Source of the DNA: Augochlora pura
Taxonomy: Eukaryota; Arthropoda; Insecta; Hymenoptera; Halictidae
Direction: 5' to 3'
Assembly (NCBI RefSeq): GCF_028453695.1
Contig: NC_135773.1
Span: forward strand, 19,220,001 to 19,284,000
DNA: 64,000 bases
Shown: piece by piece, positions 1 through 13,128 of the stretch
How positions within the stretch are numbered: the first letter of the stretch is position 1
Layout of the letters: every line of letters starts with the position of its first letter
Notes under the pieces: generated by a model
The model's database searches: none
Told to the model about the DNA's origin: nothing
What the model saw: only the letters and a program-made list of their open reading frames with translations
Position numbers and translations under genes: made by a program

Positions 1-3000
1 GATGCCTCGGTTCGATCCGTTCTGCGGCAAGTTTTCGTGATCGATCGTTTCGAATCGATGATCCTAATAACCAAGAAATGTGGATCCATTTTATTGTCAT
101 CTTTCAGCCTTAACAAATAAAACCGCGTAAATCCAAGAACCTATCATTAATTTTTATTGTTTATTGCTTAATATCCGGATTATAGTATATATTGTATAAT
201 TGTATATTGTATAATTAGATCGTGCGTGGTCAGCAGGTGACAAGTAGGTTACATAATCTGATCGTCAAGAAGAAAGATAACGATTTAGTAAATTAATTGT
301 CACCGTTGATTTTTAAATGTTATTTAACAATTTTGTTTAATAATTTAACATTTTCATATCTAGTGTCCTGAATATTCAAGATGCTGAATGCTCAAAAAAA
401 AATAATTGCCGCATTTTTAAGGTCCACAAGGGTTGCTAATTAGCGTGGCTTGAGGATATTCGACGTGTATCCGTTACGTCTCCCGTTCGAGCACCACATG
501 TGGTCGACAATGTCTTTATAAAGTCCGGTTCCCGGAACCAGACGCAACACTGTCCAGCCGCCGATGATGTCACTGGAATTTACATGTTGCGACGCAATCG
601 TCGATTCATAAAGGCGGCGCGAGCGTCAATTTGCACGGCGCGGCGGAACTATGTATATGAGCGAAGTTTTCCTGCCCGCCGTTACATCATTCGTTGTCTC
701 GCCGTTTCCTATGGCGACCCCAAAGACCAACGGAAAGGTGGGGGTGGACGCGACGATTGTCTCGTTCCGGTTGAACAACCCTCGCCGACTAAGTTTGCTA
801 TCGAACGAGTCGCGACTTCATTCTCGAAGAAGTTGCTCGTGCCCTCGGAACTTTGCTCGCAGTTGACTTTGCTAACCGAGTAATCGTGAATGCATTATGT
901 TCGTGTTATTCATGGCGAACTTGACAATATAAAGAGAATCCTACGATAACTTGTTATCGGCTGAGTGGATCAAGAAACGTACGAAGCAAGATTATTGCTT
1001 GGTTTTAACCTTAAAACTATCTCACAAAATTTGTTATTTGTCTGCAAACGTGTAAATAGATATTAAAACATGTAATAGTAATAGTTATATCTTGAAAATA
1101 ATAACTAATGTTTTGAGTATTGAGATTTTGTTTTGGGTCGCCTCCAACCTCATAATATTACTTTTATCGAAAAATAGATGATGGTTGTTCTAGGGTTAAA
1201 GAAGGTTTGTTACCTCACCACGTGTTATCGTCAGTTCCAACTATACCAACAATTCATGCGAGTGTAATATTTAGGTGCAAATAAATTATTTTTAAAGAAA
1301 AATTCGTGAAAATTCCAATGACCATGCAGGAAAGCAAGATGATTCAGCTTGAATGATTGTTGCCGGTGACCAATCGGAAGTAAACGGGTCGAGCGGTACG
1401 AATCAATCGGGCGTCAGCTAATAGGCTTAAAACCGTACCGAGAAATTGGCCAATCGAATTACGAGCTCGCATCGCGAATCCACTTCGAAGCAATGGCTTG
1501 CTCGCGTGCAATCGCGACAGTTTTCTGTGCCGAGCATTGCGCGGGAACCAGGGCGGCATAAACGTTCGCCGAAACGATTGGAGCAATACGCCGCGTTAAT
1601 TACGATCGATGAAATTAATTCGCCCGCCGGTACACCATCCGCGGAATTTTATTATCGCGTCCGGGTTAATTGCTGCACCGCAACTGACTCTGCTAAGGTT
1701 TGATCGTATGGGTCAGCAATTCCCAACACTCGGATGTACAGGGAGATGATTTGTAATGGTAGAAAGAATATTTTTTTAATGAATCAAAGAAACATACAAC
1801 TAGGAAAAACAGTTAAATGCAGGGAGCAACTAATTAATTATATAAATCAAATATGGAAATGATTTACGGTTCTGAAGCAACTTTAAATAAAATTTCCGTT
1901 CCACCGAATTGTTTATCATAGATATATTTTAATTTTAACAACCTGTATTCGCCGATACGGCAATACTAAATGATTAATCATAAAAGGCAATCATATGAAA
2001 GAAATATATAAATAAAAATAAAATCTTTTATTGTAATATTTTACTGCACATAATGATTTTTATTTAAATTCAATTTTTGCTACGTTAATAAATATACCCT
2101 TTGGTATATGCTCTAATAAAGTGTTTCACAAGAGTTATTGATTGTAGATTGGATCTAAGACATATCGAGAATCGCTGGTATAGTTGATGTCACAACGAAT
2201 TGATGACTTTCTGGGTAATAGCAACACATCGATGAACCACCGGCAAATTCATAGTGCCTGGCTCTGCTATGAGAACATACAATTGTTTTGGTCATTCGAG
2301 AACTTCGCATTCCTCCGTCACTTTTATTCCTTCGCCAATGATGGCTGGCTTCCTGTTCATCCAAAGATTTAGGAGCACCGTCCATCGTCTATTCAACATC
2401 TGGCGAGTAACAAATATAACGTGCAACGAAAAGACGTGTCCAAGGATTGTTGATAGGCGAAGGTTGAAATGGAGGCTAAGCGCTGCCAACCGTGCAGTTG
2501 TTGGTAACGTCCGCGTTCCAAGGGCTAATTTGCACGATAGTGCGCCGGCCACCGGTGACCCCCACGGCATGCGATGCTCCAATACGTACTACTACGTGCG
2601 AGTTCCGGTCCCACCGTCTCGAGACGAGACAACGATCGGCTTGAGCGAGTTTAGCGACGATAGAAATGGAGCGATCCAAGTTGAAGGAGAGAAAAAGGGT
2701 GATGCTCGCAGGTGACGCGCGATTCTCGAAATACGAAAAATCGGCGATAGAAGCGCGTCGGAGGAAACTGCAGGAAACGGAATAGGCGCGCGCGGAGGAC
2801 AGGAGAGGCGATGAGAAAAGAAGAGAAGAGAGGAGAGGAGAGCAGAGTGCATAGTCGGATCTCGCGCGCGCGTTTGCCGGAGGGGGGAAGCGGACGCTGG
2901 TTGCAGCTCGCCAGGCGGTCGGTTGGACGGTCGGTTGGAAGGGCGGCAAGGGGGAGGGGGATAGAAGCAGGAGAGGAGCGTGAGAGGGGTGGGAGAGAGA

Positions 3001-6000
3001 GTAAGAGAGACCATGTCCTACCCCAACAAGACCACGTGGCGGCAAAGACACTTTCATCATGTAGTCCCTCGCCGGAGAGCCGCACACGTGGATACGTTCG
3101 ACGCTCCCGAAGAACGTCCTCCCTGCGCGCGTGCGCGGTGTAATTCATACTGTCAAGGTCAAGCAAAGTCGCGCGATTACGGTCGAGACACCGAGGATCC
3201 GCCGCGTGTTGCCCCGCCGCTACCTAATCGCGCTGACAGCCGCTCGCGCCGCGTATCCACAGTTTCGCGCCGTTCTGCCAACGATACCGACCGGTTCGAT
3301 CCAGGATCGAGGACTTCCGATCGACCTGGACAGGTGCTTTGCCGGCTAAGCCTAACTCCGGCTGGTTGCTCGGCGTTCATTCTGCTACTAAGTGTATGCC
3401 TTCTTGAGCTCCTTTTTCAGTTCTTTGTTCCCTTTGACGGCTGATTTTGTGTAACTGGCTAACGGATTCCGGGTCTGCTTTGACCCGCTGATTGTACACC
3501 ATCTCGTGCTCTGAAGTAGCAGAATATAGGGTTTGCCAAGAATCAGAAAACGCAAAAAGGACACAGTGGTTAATCAATGATAATTTTTTGATAGACAAGT
3601 TTCGGTTGCTCACAAATTTTCGTTTTCCAAGAGTTAGAGGTACATAGTCGGCGATAACAACAATAGAATCATACGATGAAATGACTATTCGAGCATTTGT
3701 GATGCGGGCAGACGAACCGGGTGCACTTTAATAGTTCAGCGCCGAGGCCCATTCGCATTAATAGCAGCGCTATTAATTTCAGCTTCCCGCGCGTTAAATG
3801 TCGCGCCAGTTTTCACAGCAGCGGCCCACAGAATTTCGAGCAGCAGCACTGATTTCTCTCTTCTCCTCTCCGTGATTCCGCTGAAATTCTTTGCAATACC
3901 TTGCCCAGCGAGGTAACATCAAGATGAACTCAAAGTTCGTCAGTAGTCTAGCATTATCGATGAACAGTTCTAGAACCGTGATGAGAGTTCTTTTATGTCC
4001 TATTTACCGTTTTCTGAATTCTCCTCTACTGTTTCAGCAAAGACGATACACACGGTGGCTTATCGTTTGATACGATATAGCTCGTGTTACCATTATTTTG
4101 AATTCCGGGAACAGATGGTGATTAATCGCTTATCTGAGCCCGATGGATGTGCTTACCAATGGAGATCACCGGCGATTTACTGCCATAGGAAGAGTTTTAT
4201 TACAGTAACAGGATGTGAAGTAGGAGGAATTCGAAATACCAAGCCACATGCTAACGATTTAGATAAAACTATTTTCTGACTCTTTCCCATTTTTATTACT
4301 CCGACATGTTGGCTATTAAAAAACCTGTGCCGCCGTTCTCCGTTAAAAATGTCTTATCTACTAATATACTACTTCTCAGAATATTTTAAAATATTTTGAA
4401 CACTATGTGCCTTTTATCTTTAAAGCAAAGCAAGAATATTCTACCCACTTCATAGAGTTCCAAATGTAATTCCATTAATTTGTTTATACGTTAGTCAGAA
4501 ACGTTAGTTAGAACAATTTACCCAAGAAAAACATCATAATCTTTCTAATGATTGTATTACGTCTACAGAAAACTTCTGCTCGTTTATGAAATGAAAGAAA
4601 ATAATCACACGTTTATTAATATTTATTTTACAATATAATTTCCGTTTCTGTGATCCATTGCCGGCGTGATGGTAATTTTGTAAATACTATTTTTGAAAAA
4701 TGTATCTCCAATGAACTAGTGCACATTGAAACTTGAAATGACATCTGACCGAACTTTCTGGTAGACCTAATATTACATTCAAGAGAATGTTTGAAAGAAA
4801 ACAATGAACGCATCGCCTGTAAAAGAGAAGTCCAAAAATGGCTACCCTACTTCAACCGTCAAGGCTCTAAAATCCCATCTGAGGGAAGGTCCAAACGGTC
4901 GAAGCAAAAGAGGCGGGAAATCTGAAAATCCTGATCGCGTGGTGTTCGATCCCGCGAAACAGGTTCATTGACTGTCTTCGTAGATAGCGGGAGAGGGGTT
5001 TCGTATCAGTTTCCCTGCAGAGGGGCGAGGGGCAGGGTACGTTTTCGACGAGACAACGCGACGGTGTCGCGAGGTCGGCCACAGTGGGGCGCCACATTCT
5101 CGATTCATAAGGTTGAGCGTCGCGCGTCGCGGCGACGAGAATAGCAAAGAAACGGGCGCGGATCCAGAGAGCACTGACCCAGTATGTCCGTCCGTCGTCG
5201 ATTTCACGACTTCTCGTCGTTTCTCCCGCTCCCACTGCCTCCTTCGTTCCCCTTGTGTCCCTCGCCATCACTCCACCTCTTTCTACCCTGTTGTCCCTCT
5301 CCCTTTCATCGCTAGTTTTCGCTGTTGGCGACAAGTGCGACGTGTAATACCGACAACCAGGCAGGAACATAGCCCTACGTGCCGACGATATTTCATTACG
5401 TCTACGGTTATCGCTCGGCACGTACCATTTGCCGACGGTTCATTGAATTTTATTTTCCTCGAATAATTAATACGGCACGACGGCACGGGATAGTCGTGGC
5501 GCCACGTCCTATACACCCCTTTTCTGAGATCCCATCCCCGAGACAGGATTAACCCCTTGATCATTTATGCGGGGATCATTGTCGGGACGGTAACAGATAC
5601 GTATCTGCCAACATTGAATAATATCTCATATTAGATCGAACGAGTAGTTTAATTGAGTAACGCAGTGGTATACGAGAAAAAGATGAAGCCAATTTCTTGT
5701 GTGTGAGCAAACGAAATGCGTACAGTGTTTAAACGGACGTCTGATCGTGCAACACTATATTTCATGTTAAAAACAGATAGATCATAGAAAATAAGAAGAT
5801 TAGTGACAACTTGAAATATTTAAAGTAAAAACTGAATTACTAAAGATAAGAATGTCAGTTTCAGAAACGGTAGTGAAAGTATTTTATTCATTTTATTTAA
5901 TTTTTCGTTGCTGATTCTTATTTTTTTGTTTCAATTGTAAGTGAATGCATTATGTAACTTTTGTTCGGAAACACGGCAGAAATTGTTTAAAAAATTGCTA

Positions 6001-9000
6001 TGGTTACCAATACGTACCAATTTGGATACTTCTACTTCAAAAATCAAACTATTAGTTCATGTCATAAATAAGTTTTGATGTAATTAGGTAGAATCTACCA
6101 ACTATGAGTCACCGGGACGAACGAAATTTTGCGTTTACTAAATAGGTAAGGGCCAAAGTAAATAAAACAAAAAGAAATAAAACAATAAATAAGAAAAAAT
6201 AAATGTCTGATAAAAGTTGTTTATGACTCGATCTATTTATTACCTACTATTTTCGAGTGTATGCAGTCGAATATCTACTCAGTTCTTTCCAATTCTCAGT
6301 TGTAAATCTAAATGTGCGTAGCTTCTATTACAGTGTCTGTAATTTATATTGTTACGAGAATTAGAGAAAAGGAAACATTGAATGTTATTATACAAGACAG
6401 AAGATACTTGACATCAGTGTATGCATAATTTGATCATTTTCATAGACAAATAGTAGTCCTTACAATTCTTCGAGATTTAGAAGCATAATAACACCGAAAG
6501 TTGCGTAATAGAAAATTATCAAAATCAAACCTTTTCACGGTGAGATTCTCGTTTTAAAGCACTGTGCGGCGCGGCGCAAGCACACACCCTCTTGATCCGT
6601 CCGTAAACATGCGACACATGTGCGCGCGTAACCGGAGTTTCTGCGGTTATATTTCCAACGCGCCCCACAGAACAAATTTATATCTCGGCGGTGGTGCTCG
6701 CGTTTTATCTCGGTTCTTCTCACTACCAGGAATTCTCGAGGAACCGTGTTGCTGCTCTCGCTGAGTCTCGGTATTCATCTTCGCTCTCTGTATATTCGGT
6801 ACAACGCGTTCGGCGACGCGTCCGCCGAAAACAGGAGCCGTTGGCCCGCGGTGGCCTCGATGCAGAATTTTGAAGACGTTCTGCCAACAAACAATTTTCC
6901 TTCAATTTAAATAGCCGATAATTCCAACCGGCTGCTAGAAGATTAGAATTTAGGTAGAGCATTTTGCAATCCTGAGCAAACTTGACTCAAGATCTGCCAT
7001 TCGATGATGAAGCAGCGTTTTTTAGAACTAAAAATTCTACGTTCTAAAAATTCGTTTTATTCTCATTATAAACTAATTATACAATTAACATAGTTATACA
7101 TAGATGTATTTTTCGTCTATCATCTACTATGGAAAATTCCATTTCCTGTTTCTAACAAAGAATTCTTTATACGTATATACACATAGGTGAATACTAATTT
7201 CACAAATACAAAAGCTGTTGTAGAGTAGCGGAGCTAGCTGAACTTTCGTATTCTTTCATTTTGTTTATATTTGAATACAAATTTAATATATATTATTTGA
7301 TGATTACAAATTAAGTTATACCGAAAAACAAACCAAATGCGTAGAAATTGGTCATCCCGCAGTAACAGGCTCCATTAAACTGCAAGGTTAAAACTTCGTT
7401 CCGATATTCAGTCACTCAGCCGTTCGCGGTAAATTTCAGTTCACTTGATCAAAATAAAATTGAAGATTTTGGCCTTTGAATAGATTAATGTCACCTCTGT
7501 GCGATCGACGTGGACTCAACGCGTAGAGAGGGGCGCTCGTAGAGCGCTTAGGTTCACCGTACGGTTCGAAGAAGCTTGGCGTCGTACGGTTCATGAGCAC
7601 GCTCCAATTATAAATAGTACGCTATAAGCCTACGTTCGAAAGGTATAAATAGGTCACCTGAAATACATTCACGAGTCGTCGAACAATCTCCCGCAGACTC
7701 CTTTCGGCGCGTGGGAAGACTTAAGGGGAAAAAAGGAAGACGCGGGGAAGTTAGTGTGACCAGGCGACGGTTCATTCACGTTTCTGATAAGGGACGGTGT
7801 ATCGATCGTAGATATCAGGAGCTCGTTATCGACCCTAGGTGTCGTAACAGACGCGGTAGCGTGTATCAAGGTGTTTGTGAAAATGAAAAAGCGTATTAAT
7901 GAAAAGCAAACAATGGTTTGCCGGGAACAAAGACATGTTGCTCTGTACTTCCAAGGTGCGCACTGGACTGCGAGTCTTTTGCTTCGATTGTAAAATCTCT
8001 TTAAGTAAGAATCAAATTTCCTGGTAGCCTCCTGTGAAATTTCACCCCTGCCTCATCCTTTCATCCACGCCGCGGTTCAAAGAGACAGGCGACTATAAAT
8101 AGCCGCGTAAGTCCTTCCGTGGTTGCAAAACGAGCCTCGTTATCGAATATCGAGAGTAATTAGGTAGCTCATAAATTTGGACAAGTGTTCATCATTATTC
8201 TAACATTATTAGCTTCTATCAATCGCAGATTTATTTTGTTACTTACGGAGACATTTCTTACGTTTATGGAGACTTTTCTAATTTATTCTTCGCGACGCTT
8301 AACTTTCCGACGAGCGGTACGCGAGTAAAAGGAGTATTTAAGATATTATATATTTTAATTATAAATATTCTAATTATCATAATAAAAGATTAGGGAAAAG
8401 AGTCGCCCTTTCTCGAACCACTGCGGTTGGTAATACAGTCATTTCGGGAAACCAGATATTTGAGCTATCCATTAGTAGATACATTCTAGTTGGTAATATT
8501 TACGCTTTATCAGTATTCTAAAATCTAGGTGTTCTCCGAGTAGAATGGCATTTAGGCCTTCCGAGTTCTCCCGCATTTCTTAGTGCTGGAAAACTTTCCT
8601 AAGGTCCTAATTCATTGGGCAGTATACCTAAGTACAGTGTTGGCGTATTGAGTGAACTCAATTCTTTCAATTCATATCCTCTTACTGATTTCAGTTGCCA
8701 GTATAAAGTTCATCACGGTGTACTTTTACCGCTCAAAGTGCGCCAAATTTTGAAGCTAAACTAACAATTCCCTATATCATCCTCCCCTAGTGGGTCCTCG
8801 TGCTGAAACAAACATCAGCTCGTCCACAACTGACAAACTTAGCGCCCAGCTAGTAATATTTTCAACGATATCTCACATCGCTTCGCAAACAATGCCAGCT
8901 TCTTTTCGCAAAGGATGCGAACACTTCAAGACGCAAAATAGTATTCTCATTGTTCGCGGAATGCAATGCTGAATTTCATTATGGCGCCGTGCCCGCCTCG

Positions 9001-9683
9001 CCAACGGTTATCCAGAAATGCCTACGCGACCGTTTAGTGCTAACAGCTCCGATCTGGCACTAATTAGTACCTCTACATATCCTATCCCCCCGTCAATTTT
9101 TCTCTACCTTGTTCGGCTTTGAAATCCTCATTCCACTGTTATTAGCGCCTCTGTTTCTGTAAAGCCACTGCTCTATCTTCAGTTGATCCCTACTCCATTT
9201 TCATTAGTCCCCTCTATCCCCGCCACATTTATCTCCCTGCCAGATCCCTTTCCACATCAGCTCCTTCAGATTCTAGTGGAGGATGTCTTACTTAAGGGCC
9301 GCTACCTCCGAACAACACTGACCTACGTCAGTGCTCGACGGAAGTAGGAACACTACGAGTCTGTTTAAACTGACCCAACTTTCGAGCATCAATACAATTG
9401 AGTTCCAATGCAACCTGAACCTTTCACTAGCAAGCTGGGTCTTTAAGTATCTGTGCAAAGTATCATTTTGAATATTTTCGAAACGAATAGGTTGGATTAC
9501 CTGGTTCTCCCACCTAAAAAAAAAAATAAATCACCAATCGTACATTACATCATATTTAGTTACATCATATTTAGGTAGTCTGTAATAACGCATCCATTAG
9601 AAAACCCATTACATTGATATCACACTCATCGCGCGGTATTCTTACTTCAGAACAATGATATTAACTGTTCGTTTCGTTTTCAG
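1..9683 (+). other. 5' intron or upstream region of Bap170, no gene seen
   Basis: No exon could be supported here. Open frames at 500-900, 2250-3450 and 4870-5470 lie in CpG-rich, low-complexity stretches, overlap on both strands and resemble no known protein. The sequence alternates between AT-rich background and CpG-rich patches. The exon for the first half of ARID, with its GG-aromatic-x-K end, was sought and not found, so most or all of this is probably intron. Confidence 0.5.
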
Positions 9684-9781
9684 GTAAATACAAGGAACGA
9701 GTGGGCCTCGCTATGCGAACAATTCCATCTACCTGGCGGCTGCGTGAACAGCGGGGTTGGCCTTAAACAAATTTACCTTAG
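9684..9781 (+). CDS. Bap170: Bap170 exon: second half of ARID domain
   Basis: The exon follows a tttcag acceptor and ends at AG|gtgagt. It reads VNTRNEWASLCEQFHLPGG then a GLKQIYLR stretch, which matches the ARID helices of ARID2 (human has NQWGEIVEEF and ALKQYYLR at the same place). The tryptophan of the ARID core and the LKQ-Y-LR helix are present. It starts in phase 0, so the missing upstream exon should end after the GGW/F-x-K motif typical of this family. Confidence 0.93.
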
Positions 9782-12700
9782 GTGAGTATCTGGTGATCAT
9801 CTTATTTCAAACACTATCTCTTCCCTTTACCTTGTGCAACGCTCGCGGATCAAGTAAACCGTTCGTATGATGCGCAATTTTTTCACAAGTGGTAACTGGT
9901 CCATATCTGGACACTTGTTACGCAAAATGCCATGAAAAAAGCTGGATCGTGTATGACAGTGGGATGCAGCTATTGAACTGATATCATTTTTAATTGATGG
10001 TAGGCTTAAAATTTATGATCTAAATATACGTTTAAACTCAATACTCTTGAATTTTTTCATTACATGTTTCTTACACCTTCATTACAGTGTTTGCTAGTAA
10101 ATAATAATAATAATATTGAACATAATTGCCAGAATAGGAAACATCGCTAGATGTGGTTACTAGTAACTAGTTAGTAGTCTATAGTTATTTTACTGTTTCT
10201 GGGACATCGCCAGACCGGAAGTAAGTTACTAGGCTGGAAAGGTGACTAGAGTCAAGAAGCCAGGATAGGGAACTCATTTCTGTCTCCAACCACCCCCGCC
10301 GGAAGAAGAGCACCCCGATAGGGCGCGAGCGACCGGTCCAAATGCAAATGGTTCATGGCAGGTCTCCCGGTTCGAGTGGCGCCCTCACCGCCCCGCTACC
10401 GTCCTTGTCCCTTTCATTGTGATCGCGACACGATGTTCCATTGTGTCTGGCAGTCCGCGAGCGTCTGCAAGAGTAGAACGGCGACGTTTTACCGCACCGT
10501 GCCGGCACCGCGTATCGGCACTGGTACCTACGTTCACCCCCACCATCGCACCATTTTCCGTATCGTATAGTACGTTACGTTCGTCGGTTTGCCGCGTTCG
10601 TTCGCGTTCATTCATACTGGCCTCGCTGACGAGCCACGTGGTTCCTGAGCCGCCGTCCTCTCTCGCTCTCTCACTCTCTCCCGGTTAAGCTCTCTGTGCA
10701 ACCTTGTTACCGTGCGTCGCTTGCAGAACAAGGACGCGGTCAATTCTTCGCCGTCGTCATCGGCCGCGCGCGTCCTTCGTTCGCGTCTTCGACATCCTCT
10801 CTCCTCGACCCGTCAACGAAGGGCCACCGGGTCATGTCCTTCCCAATTATCAAATTAGATATTTTCATGCATTCCTACCATCGATAATTATTTCTACTGT
10901 CGCGGCGTCAGAAGCGGCGTGCCTTCGAAGCTTGGAAGTTGAATGGAATGAATCACAGGCTGGGTCAAAATCACAGTGTAAGAAGAAAAGGTGGATCGAT
11001 TTCGTCTCTTCTTCCGTGATTTCAAAGGTTTACTTCTGATACAATCTGATACAATCCGTTTCTATAAAAATTTCGTATATGTAGTGCCAACTATAATAGG
11101 AAAATTGTAGTAGTATATCATGATGTAGAAACAATCAGCGCTTCTCGTGGGAATTCGTAGAATTAAATTTTTAGCGTTACAGAAATTTTGTGGTGAGATA
11201 ACCGTACACGGTTCACATCTTCTTCTTACTACACCGTGATCAAAGTAGAGGCGGTTGATACCATACCGTTCGAGGTCGAGGACACTGTTTGGTGACTTGT
11301 ACACGCGGGGTAGAAGTGCTGGTAAGCAATATATCTCGGCTAATCGAGGATGATTCCTCTGAGTATTCGTTTCGTAACTAATGCGGCAGGTCGCGTCGAC
11401 AGCTATAACACCATGAATGCATTAACGCAATGAAGGTTGGATTTAGATAATTAGGTAAATCGGTAGGTCGGTCAAGATTCGGTCGAAGTATACAGGATTT
11501 GTGTCTTACGAAAGACCCGTCTGTAATAAGAGGTAATAGAAATTGCAAATAAAACATTTTTATTTCTATTGTTCTTTACGATAAATTGTCTGACTAGGCC
11601 AAGTTAGGCGCGATTTGATGGCCTTGCTTGGATCTTCATGCGATCGTCTGATGTTTCCCAGAGTCGATTGGAAGAAAGATGGTATCTCATAAGACGGTTC
11701 GTTACATAAGTATACCGATAACGATCCAATCGACTGGCGGTCGGCATTGGAGTCTTTAAGACTGATTTTTGTGCTGCGTCTTCGATGAATCTGCGTCGCC
11801 TTTGCTGATGTATTTAACGTGGGGAAACAATTTTTCATCTCGAGCGACGCAGTCATAGAAATGATGTTCCCACCGAGATCCTCCAGTAACACCTTCACAA
11901 CTGTGTAAGGTTTGTACGTAAAAAAAAAGAAAAACGTCGACAATGTAAAATCAGATTTGTCATTCGAGTTTGAAAGTATATCGTGTCCAGTTTATACGGA
12001 TAGTACAACAGATCCTAGTTATTTCTGTCTCAATTACTTTTGCCTGATTAAGCGAAGAAAATCGGGGCTATTCGATCGGATTCTGTCCTTTCGGCTTGGC
12101 GTCGTATAAACGGATGCCACGAGCAAGCGGAATCTACTGTATCCGCAAAAAGTAGAACCGGTCAGTCATGATCAGGCGGCCGAGCCGGTTCCTGTTCGGT
12201 AGCACGCGCGTTCGCCGAATTTTCAAACTCATTTCTCTCGAAGACGAAACTTCAAACGGAAAAATGTTATTCCACATTTTCAAGTCGTCCCTTCATGTAG
12301 AATTAGGCCCTTTCCGGTTGTACCGCCAGTAGTTAACCAGTTAGTCCTGCGCCAATCCTCTGAAGATCAAATCCTGCTGAGTCCGCCGAGTACCGTTGGT
12401 AATTCGAATTGGCGGGTGTTTCCCGGCTTCGTCGGTGTCTCGTGGATCCAAAAGCGGGTTCATTCATGAGCGGGCGACGCGCGTCGCGGCCGGTACACGT
12501 GACTCTGCCGGACCCTACAATCGCACACCGTTCACAGCATGACATCGCTAGTAGAAGAGCAGCGGCAGCTTCCTACTCGCGATCTATACGACGTGTGCAC
12601 ACAACTGTGTGCGTGCGTATGTGTATGCTCTCTCTCCCTCGTACACGCGCTTTGTATATCGCGCGTGTGTCTCTGTGTGTTTGAGGCAGCGAAGGACCGG

Positions 12701-13090
12701 CAGTGCCGCGGCCACAGTAGCAGCCGAAGCGTCTGTGCTCAGTCTGCAGCCAGCAACGGCCAATCAGGCTCTGGCTGGGTGCTCCAACGCCTGCACCTTC
12801 CGTACTCTACGTTGGTGCATGAATGGATCCACTACACCTACCCCCACCATACTTTCTTTCGCCCACCCACAACTCCCTGTTCTCTCTCTCTCTCTCTATC
12901 TTTCTCTCCTTCTCACTCACTCACTCACCCCCTCTCTACCCTTCCTGCATCCCCCTCTTTTCTTCATATTATTATTATTGTCTCTCTTCTGTGGACACAT
13001 CTCTCCCCCCACCCCACTGCCGCTCCTGTTTTCTTTCTCTCTCTTTCTTCAGTCTTATTATTATCGTTGCTCTTTCTTGCACAACCATGC

Positions 13091-13128
<38 letters not shown>

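Noticed and set aside
2476..3166. Minus-strand frames of 140-203 codons
   Set aside because: They are serine/leucine/proline low complexity opposite a purine-rich stretch, with no similarity, splice context or codon logic.
10321..10384. tRNA-like GGGCGC...GGTTCGAGT...GCGCCC
   Set aside because: A T-loop-like GGTTCGAGT is present, but the D arm and anticodon arm cannot be folded with normal spacing.
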